This document shows positions 11,388-22,865 of a stretch of DNA of 64,000 nucleotides, piece by piece. The position numbers were made by a program, and so were the translations under genes. Each line of letters opens with the position of its first letter. The stretch's first letter is position 1. Location of the stretch: positions 1-64,000 of the forward strand of contig JAKOGH010001094.1 of NCBI GenBank assembly GCA_024811115.1, read 5' to 3'. The notes under the pieces are model-generated. The model made no database searches. It worked only from the letters and a program-made list of their open reading frames with translations, and was not told the origin of the DNA. Source of the DNA: Terana coerulea. Lineage: Eukaryota > Basidiomycota > Agaricomycetes > Polyporales > Phanerochaetaceae.

Positions 11388-14300
11388 ATGTTCTCGCCGG
11401 CCTTGCTCTCGTATTTGGTGCTCGCCCTTTCGCTTCCCTGCGGCCTTGGCCAAGCGTGTCCCAGGCCGGTATGTCGTCGAGTTGGACGACGTTCAGGCCC
11501 TCAATGGTAAACGGTTCTATGGCAAGGTGAGCCGTCTGCGATGGTTTCAACTGTCTGCGTAGTGTGCTGACGAACCTGTCGAGCAGCCGCACGATCTTCT
11601 GTATCACTCCATGCAGAAGCGGGGCATTCCGTTCGATGTGAAGACCGAGTATGACACTTCCGACATCTTTGTCGGTGCTTCACTTGCACTCGTGAGCTGC
11701 ACCCATCTCTATCCTGACTATATGCGTGCTAACCATGAATATTAGTCCCCCGAGGTCAGTCCGACGGCGCATATATGCTGAATCAGCCCGAGTTCCTGAC
11801 CCGTATTCAGGATGTCTCCAAAGTCGCCTCGATGTCTGGCGTCAAGGCTATCCGCCCCGTGATATCCGTCCCGGCCCCAGAGTGCGCTTATCTTTATAAT
11901 GCCCCGGTCGCAAGCTGACGCCACCGTTGCCGCAGGCGTATCAACTTCAAGGTCGCCGCGGCCGGCGACGCTTCCCTTCCCGATGGCGAATCTACGCATA
12001 TAATGACTGTAAGCCACGCATTTTGCGTCTGTCCGCAGAGCCTCACCGAAACGACTAGGGCGTCGACAAAGTCTATGCTCAGGGTTATACCGGGACGGGC
12101 ATCAAGATCGGCATGTACGTCTTCTCTCACTTCATTGAACTATAACGCAGTATCGGTGCTCACAACAGTCATCCTTGCCATATAGCATTGACACTGGGTA
12201 CGATTTTACGAAAAGTGGTACTGGTCGGCCAGTCACTGACTTTTTGAACATAGAATCGACTACAACCACCCGTACCTCGGTGCTGGCTTTGGACCTGGTT
12301 TCAAGGTTATTGGCGGCTACGACTTTGTTGGTGACGCCTACACTGGTGCGAACCCCAGTCACAAGTCCGTTTATTAGCAGCTCTCATGGTATTGCACTGG
12401 CAGGTTTCAACGACCCCCAGCCAGACCCTGACCCTCTCGATCAGTAAGTCGATTTTGCTTCCTTGGATACTATCGACGCTAACTATGCGGTAGATGTAAC
12501 GGTGTGTGACTTGTGCAAATGACACGCAGATGGTTTTAGCTGAAACACTTTCGTCTTGGGGAGGCCACGGCACGCACGTAGCCGTAAGTACCTCAAGCTG
12601 ATTTTGAGAGTCGAAGACGAAGTGGCTAATCTGTAGTCCGTTAGGGTATCATCGGAGCCAACCCCGGAAACCAGTTCGGTATCAGCGGTGTCGCATACAA
12701 CGCCTCAATTGCATCCTACCGTCTCTTCGGCTGCTCTGGCTCCGTCTCCGACGACAGTCAGTCATTTTCCGCCTGATCCTCTCATCCGACTAGACCTGAC
12801 TGGCGGCACTCAATCTTATAGTCATCATCGAGGCCTTGCTCCGCGGCTATAACGACGGCATGGACGTCCTGACCTTGTCCCTCGGTGGTGTAGACGGATG
12901 GCTCGAGGCGTCGAGTGCCGTGGTTGCGAGCAGGATCGCTGACAAGGGAAGGGTCTTGACCATCGCCGCAGGTATGATCCCAGCCGCGCTCGGCGGAAGG
13001 GTTTGTTGTTGACAGAGTACTGTACTAACAGGAAACGACGGGTCTTACGGTCCATGGTATGCGTCCAGTCCCGGAACAGGCGCCGACGTCATCTCCGTCG
13101 CCAGCGTTGACAAGTGAGTTTGGTGCACCGTTGTGTGGAGCCCATGGTTCTTACCGGCCTGGTTCACAGCGTTGTGATCCCCGCGCAGAACGCCACAGTT
13201 CACGGCGTTGACGCTAGCCCCATCGTACGTACTCTACAATTGTGCTGCGATATTGTAAGCTCTGACACATAGTTTCTGTAGACCTACTTGTCTGCGCTGC
13301 CATTTCCAGTGAACGGCACGCTCCAGGTATACGCCACGTCGAACGACACGACCATTCCAAACGACGCTTGCGCTCCTCTGCCCGCCAGCACGCCGGACCT
13401 TTCCGACAAGGTTGTCATCGTCCGCCGTGGTACTTGCGCATTTGTACGTACTCACACCTCCCATAACGCCTTTGTGGCTAACTCACCATTGTTCTGCAGA
13501 CCCAGAAGCTCGGAAACATTGCGGCGAAGGGCGGCAAGGTGGCCCTTATCTACAAGTACGTCTCCGGTGTGTGCGCTTCCACGACGTATGCTGAGCGACT
13601 CTGCAGCAACGTCGAGGGCTGGTCTGCTATCACCGTCGGCAACTACACTGCGGCGTTGATCTCTCCGGAAGAAGGGGCATTCGTAAGTTCACGCAAATCT
13701 CCGTCCTCTCGCAACCTTGACCCCATGCATGCTGCAGCTTGTCCAACAATTCGCCGCTGGCGCCAACATCAGCCTCTCCTTCCCGCAGACCGGCGGCTCG
13801 TACAACCTGCCGGACACCCTAAACGGCGGCCTCATCTCGTCCTTCTCGACCTACGGCCCGACGTTCGACATGAACTTCAAGCCCGCCGTCGCCGCGCCGG
13901 GCGGGAACATCCTGTCCACGTACCCGCTCGCACTCGGCGCGTGGGCGCTCGACTCGGGCACGTCGATGGCGACGCCGTTCGTCGCGGGCAGCGCAGCGCT
14001 TGTGCTGCAGGCGAAGGGCCGCACCGCGGACGTCGCGAAGGGCCTGCGCGACCTGTTCCAGGCGACGGCGAGCCCGGTCGGGTCGAGCAAGACGGACGGT
14101 GAGCCGCTGCAGACGCTCGCGCAGCAGGGCGCGGGGCTCGTGCAGGTCAGCGCGGCGATCAACACGAAGACGATCGTGTCGCCTGCGCAGCTCCTTCTGA
14201 ACGATACCGCTCATTTCAAACCTATGTACGTCTCGGCTGCTTAAGTTGTGTGTCTTGCGCTGGTGGGGACTGACGGTGTGGTGCAGTCAAACTTTTACCA

Positions 14301-15265
14301 TCAAGAACACCGACTCCAAGGCGGTTACGTACAAGCTCTCGCATGTCCCCGCTGGCACTGTCGCCACGATTGACACGGTATGCGTTCATAGTTTTTACGT
14401 GTCGAGGCGCTGCTGACGCCGCTGCGCAGAGCTCTGGCTATGCGCTGGACGGCCCGCTCGACGTGACTTCCCAGGCTGCGACCGTGATCTTCGTCCCGTC
14501 GCAGGTGACCATCCGCGCGGGCGGGTCCGCGACCGTCATCGCGACGTTCATCCCGCCCAAGCTCAACAGCACCACCCTGCCCGTGTACTCCGGCTTCCTC
14601 GCCATCGCGTCCGCGGCAGAGACGCAGCGCGTCGCGTACCTCGGCGCGGTCGGCAACCTGAAGAACACGGCCGTGCTCGACACATCGGATGCGTTCTTCG
14701 GGTACGCGTTGCCCGCGATCTGGAACAGCACACAGGACCCCGCAGCAGGGCGTCGAGACGTACACCCTCGCGGGCAATGATCAGCCTACTGTGGTCTTCA
14801 GGTGCGCACCGGGCGGGCTCGTCCTTGGTTGCTGTTTTTGTTGAACGCGTGTGCATGTTTTTGTAGACTGGACTTCGGCTCGCCCCTCGTCCGCCTCGAC
14901 CTCGTGCCGAAGGACTTCAAGCTGTCGTCGCGCAAGCGCGACCTGCTCTCCTGGCTGTTCGGCGCCAACTTGGCGGGTGTGAAGACCCTCGGCGCGCTCG
15001 CCGAGTTCGACTACGCGCCGCGCAACTCCGACGCCTCCGTAAGTCCTCTGCGCCAGCTTCACCGCGCATACGCTGATGGGCAGATTAGACTGCGGCGAAC
15101 AACGGCTGGAGTACGTACGCCGTGGACGGCACCTTTGCGAACGGCTCGAGCATTGCGAACGGCGACTATAAAGTCTTGCTGCGTGCCCTGCGGGTCACTG
15201 GGAACCCGAACATTTTGTCCGACTACGACACATGGGTCAGCCCGGAGTTCATCATCAAGCAGTAG
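11388..15265 (+). CDS. Secreted subtilisin-like serine protease (S8A, vpr type)
   Basis: Extracellular endopeptidase with many short introns. The start MFSPALLSYLVLALSLP is a signal peptide; the frame then runs into a prodomain (KRVPGRYVVELDDVQALNGKRF) if CCC at 11436-11438 is CC. The catalytic triad is present: Asp in GIKIGIIDTGIDYNHPYLG (codon 12190-12192), His in GGHGTHVA (12566-12568) and Ser in DSGTSMATPFVAG (13963-13965). The region 13290-13680 between His and Ser holds a PA-type insert (KVVIVRRGTCAF). After the protease domain comes an Fn3-like domain (14290-14800; FTIKNTDSKAVTYKLSHVP) and a C-terminal beta-rich part ending SPEFIIKQ. A second break at CCCC 14738-14741 is shown to be an extra C by the duplicate at 18400, which has CCC. 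The 3' third is repeated, broken, at 17990-18958. Confidence 0.88.
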
Positions 15266-17640
15266 TTGTACCCCGTGCGAGTCAAGATACCTTATAATAA
15301 TGTATTCGTTGTGTAATGTCCAGCTGCTTTCTGCGAACTTGGCATGACAGCATCAATTGCTCAATGCTTGTAAACGTAGAGCGTCTGCTACAGGCCTGCA
15401 CAGGGAAGTCAAACGATAATAAATTGCAGAAATTCTCGTCCGACTGTCAATGATACGGATCTTCATTAGAACTAATACCACAATTGACGCAGAACAGCTC
15501 GTCAGCCGACTCGTATTCGTGCCCATCGCGCTCACAGGCATCACATTGGGAGCACTCATCGTCGCATTCCTCGTCTTCATCATACCCCACCTTGTCCACC
15601 AACCCCGTCTCCATCAGAGCGTCGAGGAGAGTGCCGCGATTATGCAGATTGTAGCAGCAGGTAGCGGTGAGTTGTGCGAGGGAATGTCCCGTGAGCTCCT
15701 TGCGTGCGTGGAACACTTCCGGTAACCATTCGCCAATGACTTGATACTTCAATCCGTCGCCACCTGTCGGGGGTGGCATGTTCCATTGCACGCCCGATAC
15801 TTCCAGATCAGCCAAATCTGGAAATAAGCACGAGGGTGCGCCTGGGGTTGTCGCAGCATGGGATATGCTAAATGCTTGCATCAACGCGCAAAAGGTCCAG
15901 CACCGGATACCACCAGCTCCTTGAGGCTCGATACCACGGCGAGATCGCGCCAGAAAGCGACATTGTCCCCCAGACCATTGACTTCGAGCCTACGCAGCTC
16001 GCGTATCGGCAGGTAGGTCGCCAAAGGTCTTCCAAACTCATTGTCACGCTGGGAGTCATGAGTCGCCAATCTGACGGTCACTCGAGCTGCTGCGATTCCA
16101 TCGCTGGGCGATTGTCCGGTGGTCCAGGCGCAGAATAACGAGAGCTGCGACGACTCATGACCGTGACTGATCGCTGCAGACTCCAGTGTGTGGGATGAAA
16201 GGGGCGCTGTGCCTTCATCTTTGAGACGGGTGGCTAACACAGCCATGACATCTTCGTGGTGGAGGACAGAACCTGTTTGACCGCAGGTAAGGGAGACAAC
16301 GGCATCTGCGGGAAAAGATATGTGATGAAGGAGAAGGGCACAGGCAGCGCCGTCATCTGTCATGTTTTCAACATGCAACTTGCGCAAGGAAGGGAGGTAA
16401 AGCGGTTTGATGAGCTTCAGGTTGGATCTTGCGGGGAAATCTGGGACGGCGAGGGCCTCCGCCAAGTGGAGAGATTGGAGTAACGGGAGGCTAGACAGCA
16501 GCTCAGTTAACCTGGAAGAGTTCTGTGGAGGAACCAATTGACACAGGCGAAGACTCGTGATGGTGGGACGGGTGAGGCTGGAGGCCAAGTCATATGTAGA
16601 TCTGGTAAGGCTGACCTCTTTCAGATGCGGCAGTGGGGCCTCGGGGAGGATAGGGAAGAAATTTTGCGTAGATGATGATTCAATGTGTAGGATGCTTAAG
16701 ATCGGTGCGTCGGAGGCTGGTGAGCATGTAAAAGCGTCGGGACCGATGGTCCATGCCTTCAGCCTCAACGTCTTGACATGATGAAGATGCTGAAATAAAA
16801 GTCTGCATGTCTGTTCCGTCGTATGTCCCTCGGTGATCGTTGCTGCAATTGTCAGAGGCACTTGGGCAGAGTGATCCAACATCGTTTTGGCACATTGGTA
16901 CGATCTAAACGCGATATCACTCCACAGTGCTGGGAAACCGTGGGCAACTCGGTGCCACTGTCTGCAAACGGGAGTGAGGTGCCGGACCCATCTGTGTGGC
17001 GAGTAAAGGTGGTAGTATTGATCACGGGAGTTGTCAATATATTGGAGAAATATCTCGGCCAGCACTTCAACTGGAAGACGACCGATAGGCAGTAGAGCAT
17101 TCTTGCATTCGCGCAGGGTGCACACCTCGTTCTCAAGCTTTGATATCTCCCCAAGTCGAGCAGATATGGCGGCGTCAATCTCTGCGTTTGTCATGAGCGA
17201 CATATTCGCCTGCACGGGCTGCATAATTGGCCTACATCGTACGAGTCTTCAGCAAGCTATAAACACCTAACAATCGTACACCTTACCGTTACAGAAGACA
17301 AGACTTGCCACAGTGAAAAAGGTATAACTCGAAATCGTGCGGTTATGATCCCAGACCTGTGCACCGTCCAGAGCTGTCCAGAGTCCTACAAGCCGAAGGA
17401 GCCGCGAATATTCCGACTGTGATGTGGCCCGCGCGAGCGAGTCGCAGTGAATGTACGAGAGCAACGGGCGAGGAGCTAGTGGGTAAGCAGGTAATGAAGG
17501 GCTTCCTGTTGCACTGATTTAGTCGCTGAATCTCGAACGTTTAGCCGGTGAGGCCGGTGAGGTAAAGCTTTAAAGGGGGAGGTGGTGGACTGGAGCAAGC
17601 CTGAGGATTCGGACGTTGTGACCGGCTCTGGATGATGGCG
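14290..17640. repeat. Tandem segmental duplication, unit 1
   Basis: Unit 1 runs from the Fn3-like part of the subtilase through F-box copy 1 and its upstream DNA. Unit 2 (about 17990-21530) has the same order and orientation: subtilase 3' end (+), then F-box gene (-). The match continues through the intergenic stretch after the subtilase stop (for example the patch around 15275-15310 versus 18965-19000). Boundaries are approximate, judged by eye. Confidence 0.75.
15447..17224 (-). CDS. F-box/LRR-like protein with Cys-rich tail (copy 1)
   Basis: Predicted substrate adaptor of an SCF ubiquitin ligase. Starts MQPVQANMS at 17224; residues about 12-42 form a short coiled coil (EISKLENEVCTLRECK); the F-box follows (about 46-105: IGRLPVEVLAEIFLQYI ... 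VCRQWHRVAHGFPALWSDIAF). The middle has leucine-rich repeat-like strands (TITSLRLCQL, LLQSLHLAEAL). The acidic C-terminus has CDDECSQC, DGHEYES and FCVNCG, a probable zinc site. The frame breaks at AAAA 15890-15893; one more A (TTTTT on the coding strand) restores PFCALMQAF, exactly as in copy 2, which is uninterrupted. Part of a tandem duplication: copy 2 at 19339-21117 is very similar at both DNA and protein level. Confidence 0.8.
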
Positions 17641-17990
17641 CATCAATTGTCGGTGATGCGTCTGAGCGCCCCTTCGGTACCGCCAGCTGGCCCAGAAATC
17701 CTGTTGTTTCTGACTTCCTGCGTACTTTCTACACCCAGGAACAACAAAGACAGCAGAGCTGTGAAAAGTCGAAGGTATGAGAAAGACATGTACGTCACTA
17801 ATATGCTGCCATTCGTGCAGTGGCTTAATCCAACCCTGCATACTAACAACCGCGGTTGTGCACAAAGCCACTCCGGAGACTCGGAGACCTCGTCTCTGGC
17901 GTGTGGACGTCGAACGTTACCGGAACACAAAACCGAGGTCCCTGGCTTTCGAACGACACTTTCACTACAAGTACATGCACGCCGTCGTTG
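17225..17990. other. Upstream region of F-box copy 1 and left edge of repeat unit 2
   Basis: No gene recognised. 17520-17640 resembles 21370-21530 upstream of F-box copy 2 (shared patches around gatgacggcgcatca-like sequence), so it is the promoter-distal end of duplication unit 1. 17640-17990 has overlapping open frames on both strands but none with a domain. Confidence 0.5.
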
Positions 17991-18958
17991 TTCAAGTTTG
18001 CCCGTCGCGCCGGACGGAAGCTTACCGATTCGAAAGCGGCCGCGTACAAGCTCTCGCATGTCCCCGCTAACACAATCTCCACGATTAGCTCAGTATACGG
18101 TCACAACTGTCGTATATTGCAACACTCCTGAAGGCACTGTGTAGAGCTCTGGGTATCTGCTGGACGACCCGCTGGACGTCATCGCGCAGTCCGTGACCGT
18201 CACCTTCGTCCCCGGGTCCGCGACCATAGTCGCCACCTTCATCCCCCCTGAAGCTCAACGGCACGAAGCTACCCATCTACTCTGGCTTCATCACCATCGC
18301 GTGCGCGTACCTCGGCGCGTTCGACAACCTGAAGGACACGGCCGTGCTCGACATGTCGGACGCGTTCTTCGGATACGCGCTGCCCGCGAGCTGGAACAGC
18401 ACGCAGGACCCGCAGCAGGGCGTCGCGACGTACACCCTCGCGGGCAAGGATCAGCCCACCGTGGTCTTCAGGTGCGCACCGGGCGGGCTCGCCCTTGGTG
18501 ATTGTGTTTCGCTGAACGCGTGTGCGTGTTTTTGTAGACTAAACTTCGGCTCGCCCCTCGTCCGCCTCGACCTCGTGCCAAAAATTAAAGGACTTCAAGC
18601 TGGCGTCGCACAAGCGCGACCTGCTCTCCTGGCTGTTCGGCGCCAACTTGGCGGGCGTGAAGACCCTCGGCGCGCTCGCCGAGTTCGACTACTCCGCGCG
18701 CAACTCCGACGCCTCCGTGAGTTTTCTTCGCTAGCTTTACCGCGCATACGCTGATAAGTTAAGCAGATCAGACTGTGACTAACAACGGCTGGAGCAATTA
18801 CGCCGTGGATGGCACCTTTGCGAACGGCTCGAGTATTGTGAACGACGACTATAAAGTCTTGCTGCGTGCCCTGCGGGTCACTCGAAACCCGAATATCCTG
18901 TCCGACTTACGACACATGGGTCAGCCCGGAGTTCATCATCAAGCAGTAGTTGTAAGCC
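17990..18958 (+). pseudogene. Broken 3' copy of the subtilase gene
   Basis: Matches the Fn3-like and C-terminal part of the subtilase at 14290-15265. Recognisable pieces in order: AAAYKLSHVPANTISTI, SSGYLLDDPLDV, DAFFGYALPASWNSTQDPQQ, LNFGSPLVRLDLVPK, NNGWSNYAVDGTFANGSS and YKVLLRALRV. The protease domain and promoter are absent, the frame changes several times (for example an inserted stretch near 18585, KIKG) and about 40 bases present in the parent (SAAETQR region) are missing near 18300. It therefore cannot make the enzyme whatever the sequence quality. It retains the parent's intron positions, so it arose by DNA duplication, not retroposition. Confidence 0.85.
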
Positions 18959-19338
18959 GTGCAAGTCAAAGTACCCTATAATAACGTATTCGTTGTGTAA
19001 TGTCAAACTGCTTTCTGGGAATCTAGTGGGGCAGCATACATTGCCCAGGGCAATGCTTGTACATGTAGAGTGTCCGCTACAACAAAATCAAGCTTTTCCC
19101 CGTGAATATGGCATGTCGACACTCACAACTCTGCGAGCGCGGGCGTCCGTATGCTCATGACTTTGAGTCTTGCCAACCAACAATGCGCTTGGATTCATTA
19201 AGTACCGCACGGGTTGGTATCGGGTGTACACTCATTGGTTGATTACATTGAAATTTGACACCGAACACAGTACTGCTGCAGCGAAATCCACTATTTTCCC
19301 TAGGCAGGTCTTGAAATGCAGAGATTCTCGTCTGGATG

Positions 19339-21117
19339 TTAATGATTCGGATCATCGTAAGAACTAATACCACAATTGACGCAGAATTGCTCGTCAGCCG
19401 ACTCGTATTTGTGCCCATCGCGCTCACATGTGTTGCATTGGGAGCACTCGTCGTCGCATTCTTCACAGTTATCAAAATCCACGTTCTCTACCAACCCCGC
19501 CTCCGTCAGAACCTCGAGAAGAGCGTCGCGATCATGCAAGTTGTAGCAACAGTTGGCGGAGAGTTGTGCAAGAGAGTGTCCTGTGAGCTCCTTGCGCGCG
19601 TGGAACACTTCAGGTAACCATTCGCCAATGACCTGATACTTCGATCCGTCATCACCTGCCGGAGGTGGCATGTTCCACTGCACGCGCGATACCTCCAAAT
19701 CAGCCAAATCTGGAAACAAGCACGAGGGTGTGTCCGGGGTTGTCGTAGGATGGGATGCACTGAATGCTTGCATTAACGCGCAGAACGGTTCGTTGCCAGC
19801 CACCACTAGCTCCTTGAGGCCGGACACAACGGCGAGATTACGCCAGAAAGCAACGTTGTCTCCCGGGCCATTGACCTCGAGCCTACGTAGCTCGTGTATC
19901 GGTAGGTAGGTGGACACAAATCTTCCAAACTCATTGTCACGCTGGGAGTCAAGAGTCGCCAATTTGACAGTCACTCGAGCTGCTGTGATTCCATCCCTGG
20001 GCGATTGTCCGGACGTCCAGGCGCAGAACGATGAGAGTTGCGGCGAGTCATCCAGGTGACTAATCACTGCAGACTCCAGGGTGCGGGATGAAAGGGGCAC
20101 TGTGCCTTCATCTTTGAGACGGGAGGCTAATACAGCAATGACATCCTCATGGTGGAGGACAGAGCCTCTTTGACCACAGGTAAGGGAGACAACGGCATCG
20201 GCGGGAAAAGATATGTGATGAAGGAGAAGGGCACAGGCAGCGCCGTCATCTGTCATGTTTTCAACATGCAACTTGCGCAAGGAAGGGATATAAAGCGGCT
20301 TGATGAGCTTCAGGTTGGATCTTGCGGGGAAATTTGGGACGGCGAGGGCCTCCGCCAAATGGAGAGATTGGAGTAACGGGAGACTACACAGCAGCTCCGT
20401 TAAGTTGGAAGGGTTCTGCGGAGGAAACAATTGGCACAGACGGAGACTGGTGATGGTGGGACGAGTGAGGCTGGAGGCCGAGCCATACGTAAATCTGGTA
20501 AGGCTAACCTCCTTCAGACGCGGTAGTGCGGCATGCGAAAGGATGGGGAAGGAAGTTTGCTTATATGATGATTCGATGTCCAGGTTGCACAGGATGGGTG
20601 CGTCTGAGGCTGGCAAAGATGCGAAGACGTCGAGATCGGGGGTCCACGCCTTCAGTCTCAACGTCTTGGTATGATGAAGATGCTGAAATAAAAGTCTGTA
20701 TGTCTGTTCCGCCTCTTGTCCCTCGGTGATTGTTGCTGCAATTATCAGAGGCACTTGGGCAGAGTGATCCAGCATGGTTTTGGCGCATCTGTAGGATCCA
20801 AACGCGATACCACTCCACAATGCTGGGAAACCATGGGCAACTCGGTGCCACTGTCTGCAAACGGGACTGAGGTGCCGGACCCATCTGTGTGGCCAGTACA
20901 TGTAATAGTATTCATAACGGGAGTTGTCGATGTATCGAAGGAATATCTCGGCCAGTACCTCGACAGGAAGACGACTGATGGGCAGTAGAGCATTCTTGCG
21001 TTCGCGCAGGTTACACACCTCGCTCTCAAGTTTTGAGATCTCCCCAAGTCGAGCAGATATGGCAGCGTCAATCTCTGCGCTCGTCATGGACGACAGATTT
21101 GCCTGCACGGGTTGCAT
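19339..21117 (-). CDS. F-box/LRR-like protein with Cys-rich tail (copy 2, intact)
   Basis: Single uninterrupted frame of 592 codons, the best member of the family in this window. Starts MQPVQANLSSMTSAEID; coiled coil about residues 12-42; F-box about 46-105 (ISRLPVEVLAEIFLRYI, VCRQWHRVAHGFPALW); leucine-rich repeat-like middle (about 180-440); a loop with a QWNMPPP motif near 500; and an acidic tail with CEECDDECSQC, DGHKYES and FCVNCG. The Cys/His spacing in the tail (C-x3-C-x2-C, H, C-x2-C) is kept in all four paralogues, which argues for zinc binding. Known: agaricomycetes have large F-box families that recruit substrates to Skp1-cullin. Inferred: the tail is part of the substrate-recognition or regulatory surface. 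Confidence 0.85.
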   Translation of the reverse strand: MQPVQANLSSMTSAEIDAAISARLGEISKLESEVCNLRERKNALLPISRLPVEVLAEIFLRYIDNSRYEYYYMYWPHRWVRHLSPVCRQWHRVAHGFPALWSGIAFGSYRCAKTMLDHSAQVPLIIAATITEGQEAEQTYRLLFQHLHHTKTLRLKAWTPDLDVFASLPASDAPILCNLDIESSYKQTSFPILSHAALPRLKEVSLTRFTYGSASSLTRPTITSLRLCQLFPPQNPSNLTELLCSLPLLQSLHLAEALAVPNFPARSNLKLIKPLYIPSLRKLHVENMTDDGAACALLLHHISFPADAVVSLTCGQRGSVLHHEDVIAVLASRLKDEGTVPLSSRTLESAVISHLDDSPQLSSFCAWTSGQSPRDGITAARVTVKLATLDSQRDNEFGRFVSTYLPIHELRRLEVNGPGDNVAFWRNLAVVSGLKELVVAGNEPFCALMQAFSASHPTTTPDTPSCLFPDLADLEVSRVQWNMPPPAGDDGSKYQVIGEWLPEVFHARKELTGHSLAQLSANCCYNLHDRDALLEVLTEAGLVENVDFDNCEECDDECSQCNTCERDGHKYESADEQFCVNCGISSYDDPNH

Positions 21118-21689
21118 AGTTGGCCTACATCGTGTGGGTCTTTAGCAAGCTGCAGACACCTGACACTCACACGCCTTGCCGTTACAGAAAATAAGACTTA
21201 CCGTAGTGAAAAAATTGTGACTCGAAACCGTGCGGTTATGATCGCAGACTGGTGTATCTCCCAGAATCCTACAAGTCTCGCGAAGAAGCGACGAATATTC
21301 CGACTGTGAGGTCGACGACAGCGGGAGCGAAGTGGCAAGCGGATGATGGAGGGCTTCCTGTTCTGCTGATTTTTGTGCAGAATGTCGTACGTCCAGATGA
21401 TGATGCCGGCGCTGGTGAGGGAAAGGGAGGTGTGCGTTGGACTGGAGTGGACTGGAGTCTGGAGCCAGTAATCGGACATCGTGGCCAGCTCCGGATGACG
21501 GCGCATCAGTAGTCGGTGATGCGCTTGAGCGTTACCATGATGTGTACGAGGTTGTCGCATCAATGCCGCCTCAGCGCTCTGCACAATTTCTCTAGAAGTA
21601 AAACGACTTCTTCAACTTCCCTATTCATGCGAAACTCCTCCCGCTACTAGATCTGGGCATTTTGCACACTTTTACACCTCTGGGCAGCA
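21118..21689. promoter_or_regulatory. Divergent promoter region: F-box copy 2 / ZCCHC9-like gene
   Basis: About 570 bases between the F-box start (minus) and the zinc-knuckle gene start (plus). No coding signal. Contains the end of duplication unit 2, so only the right part is unique to the ZCCHC9 promoter. No promoter motif is clear enough to call. Confidence 0.45.
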
Positions 21690-22865
21690 ATGACTCGCTA
21701 TACAAACGTTGCGATCAAACGGAAATACGTCGAGGCTACAGCCCAGTATGCGGACGAAGAACCCGAAGCTGGGCCCTCGGCTGTTGCAGTGAGCGCAAGC
21801 GTGGTAGAGGACGCAGCCACAGAAGATGCGCCAGCTGGTCCTGCAAAGAAGAAGCGCAAACGCACCAAGTCTCGCAAAACCCCGCATGGAGAAATCACAG
21901 ACCCTGACCGCGAAGAGGGCCTGGCAAACGATGGTGCTGCGAGTGGACCAAGCATTTCGCCCGGGGAAGACTCCGCAGCTGCGTCTACGCAGGACAGCAC
22001 GAAAATGGCCAAAGCAAGGAAGGCTGCAAAGGGATTACAGAAGCTGAAGGAAATGAGAAAGAAGAGTACGCTGTTGACATGTTACCCTACGCCCGCTGGT
22101 TTACCTCGTCCTTGCGTACAGGCGTAGATGCGCGCAAAGCTGCTTCGGAAAGGCGTCGACTCCAGCGTATAGACGAACGACATGCAGACACGACCTGCTT
22201 CGCTTGTCGGGAGAAGGGTCATGCTGCGAGAAACTGCCCAAGAGCTATGTCACAGGATGGCGACGCAGAGAATGGCCAAAAGAGACTGGGTAAACAAGCG
22301 GTAGGCATTTGCTACAGGTACGTGAACGCCGGCTAGCACGATGAAACCCTGCTTAGATGGCAGCTTAGATGTGGCTCCTCGAAGCATAGTCTATCTCGGT
22401 GCAAGAAGCCTGAAGACCCGACCAACCGCTTCCCATTTGCGTCATGCTTTGTGTGCTCGGGAACAGGCCATTTAGCGTCGGCGTGCCCAGAAAACCAGGC
22501 TAAAGGCATATATCCTAATGGTGGATCCTGCAAGCTTTGTGGCGAAACAACACACCTTGCGAAAAACTGTCATCTCAGAAAGAACGGTACGTCTTCACCC
22601 TGTCACACCTTGATGTAACATCAATGCTCATCTGCGTTCCACAGAAGTGGTCTCGTCGACGGTATTCCTTGGCGTTGGGACCGATGCTGGGGCTGACGAG
22701 GATGACTTTCACGCGTTCAAGCGGAAGACCAGCGAGGTGGTTAAAGAAGAAAGGGTTGATGAACGGCGGAGGAAAAGCGCAGGGGTACGAGTGGGTGCAC
22801 ACTCTGGCGTTGTGCAGCCCTTTGGACGTCCCGCACAGAAGCCCAAGAAAGTCGTGGCTTTCTAA
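21690..22865 (+). CDS. CCHC zinc-knuckle protein, ZCCHC9-like
   Basis: Nuclear/nucleolar RNA-binding protein; the ZCCHC9 family is linked to pre-rRNA handling. Four exons: 21690-22065, 22122-22317, 22369-22586, 22645-22865. Exon 1 encodes a Lys/Arg nuclear-localisation patch (AKKKRKRTKSRK) and an acidic Ser-rich linker. Exons 2-3 encode four knuckles: CFACREKGHAARNC, CGSSKHSLSRC (with C in ICYRC), CFVCSGTGHLASAC and CKLCGETTHLAKNC. The last exon encodes the conserved tail (GADEDDFHAFKRK, SGVVQPFGRPAQKPKKVVAF). No frame break is needed. A diverged copy of the last exon is found at 26530-26781. Confidence 0.85.

Larger units (their letters stand above)
17990..21530. repeat. Tandem segmental duplication, unit 2
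   Basis: Direct copy of unit 1. The subtilase part is decayed, whereas the F-box gene in this unit is open from start to stop, so selection (or chance) has kept different genes in the two units. Between the subtilase fragment and the F-box gene, unit 2 has about 200 extra bases (19060-19310) compared with unit 1. Confidence 0.75.

Noticed and set aside
13819..14214. Arg-rich minus-strand frame
   Set aside because: Antisense of the subtilase catalytic exon; composition typical of shadow frames in GC-rich exons.
16256..17095. Several 70-90-codon plus-strand frames, repeated at 20149-20988
   Set aside because: They recur only because they lie opposite the two near-identical F-box genes.
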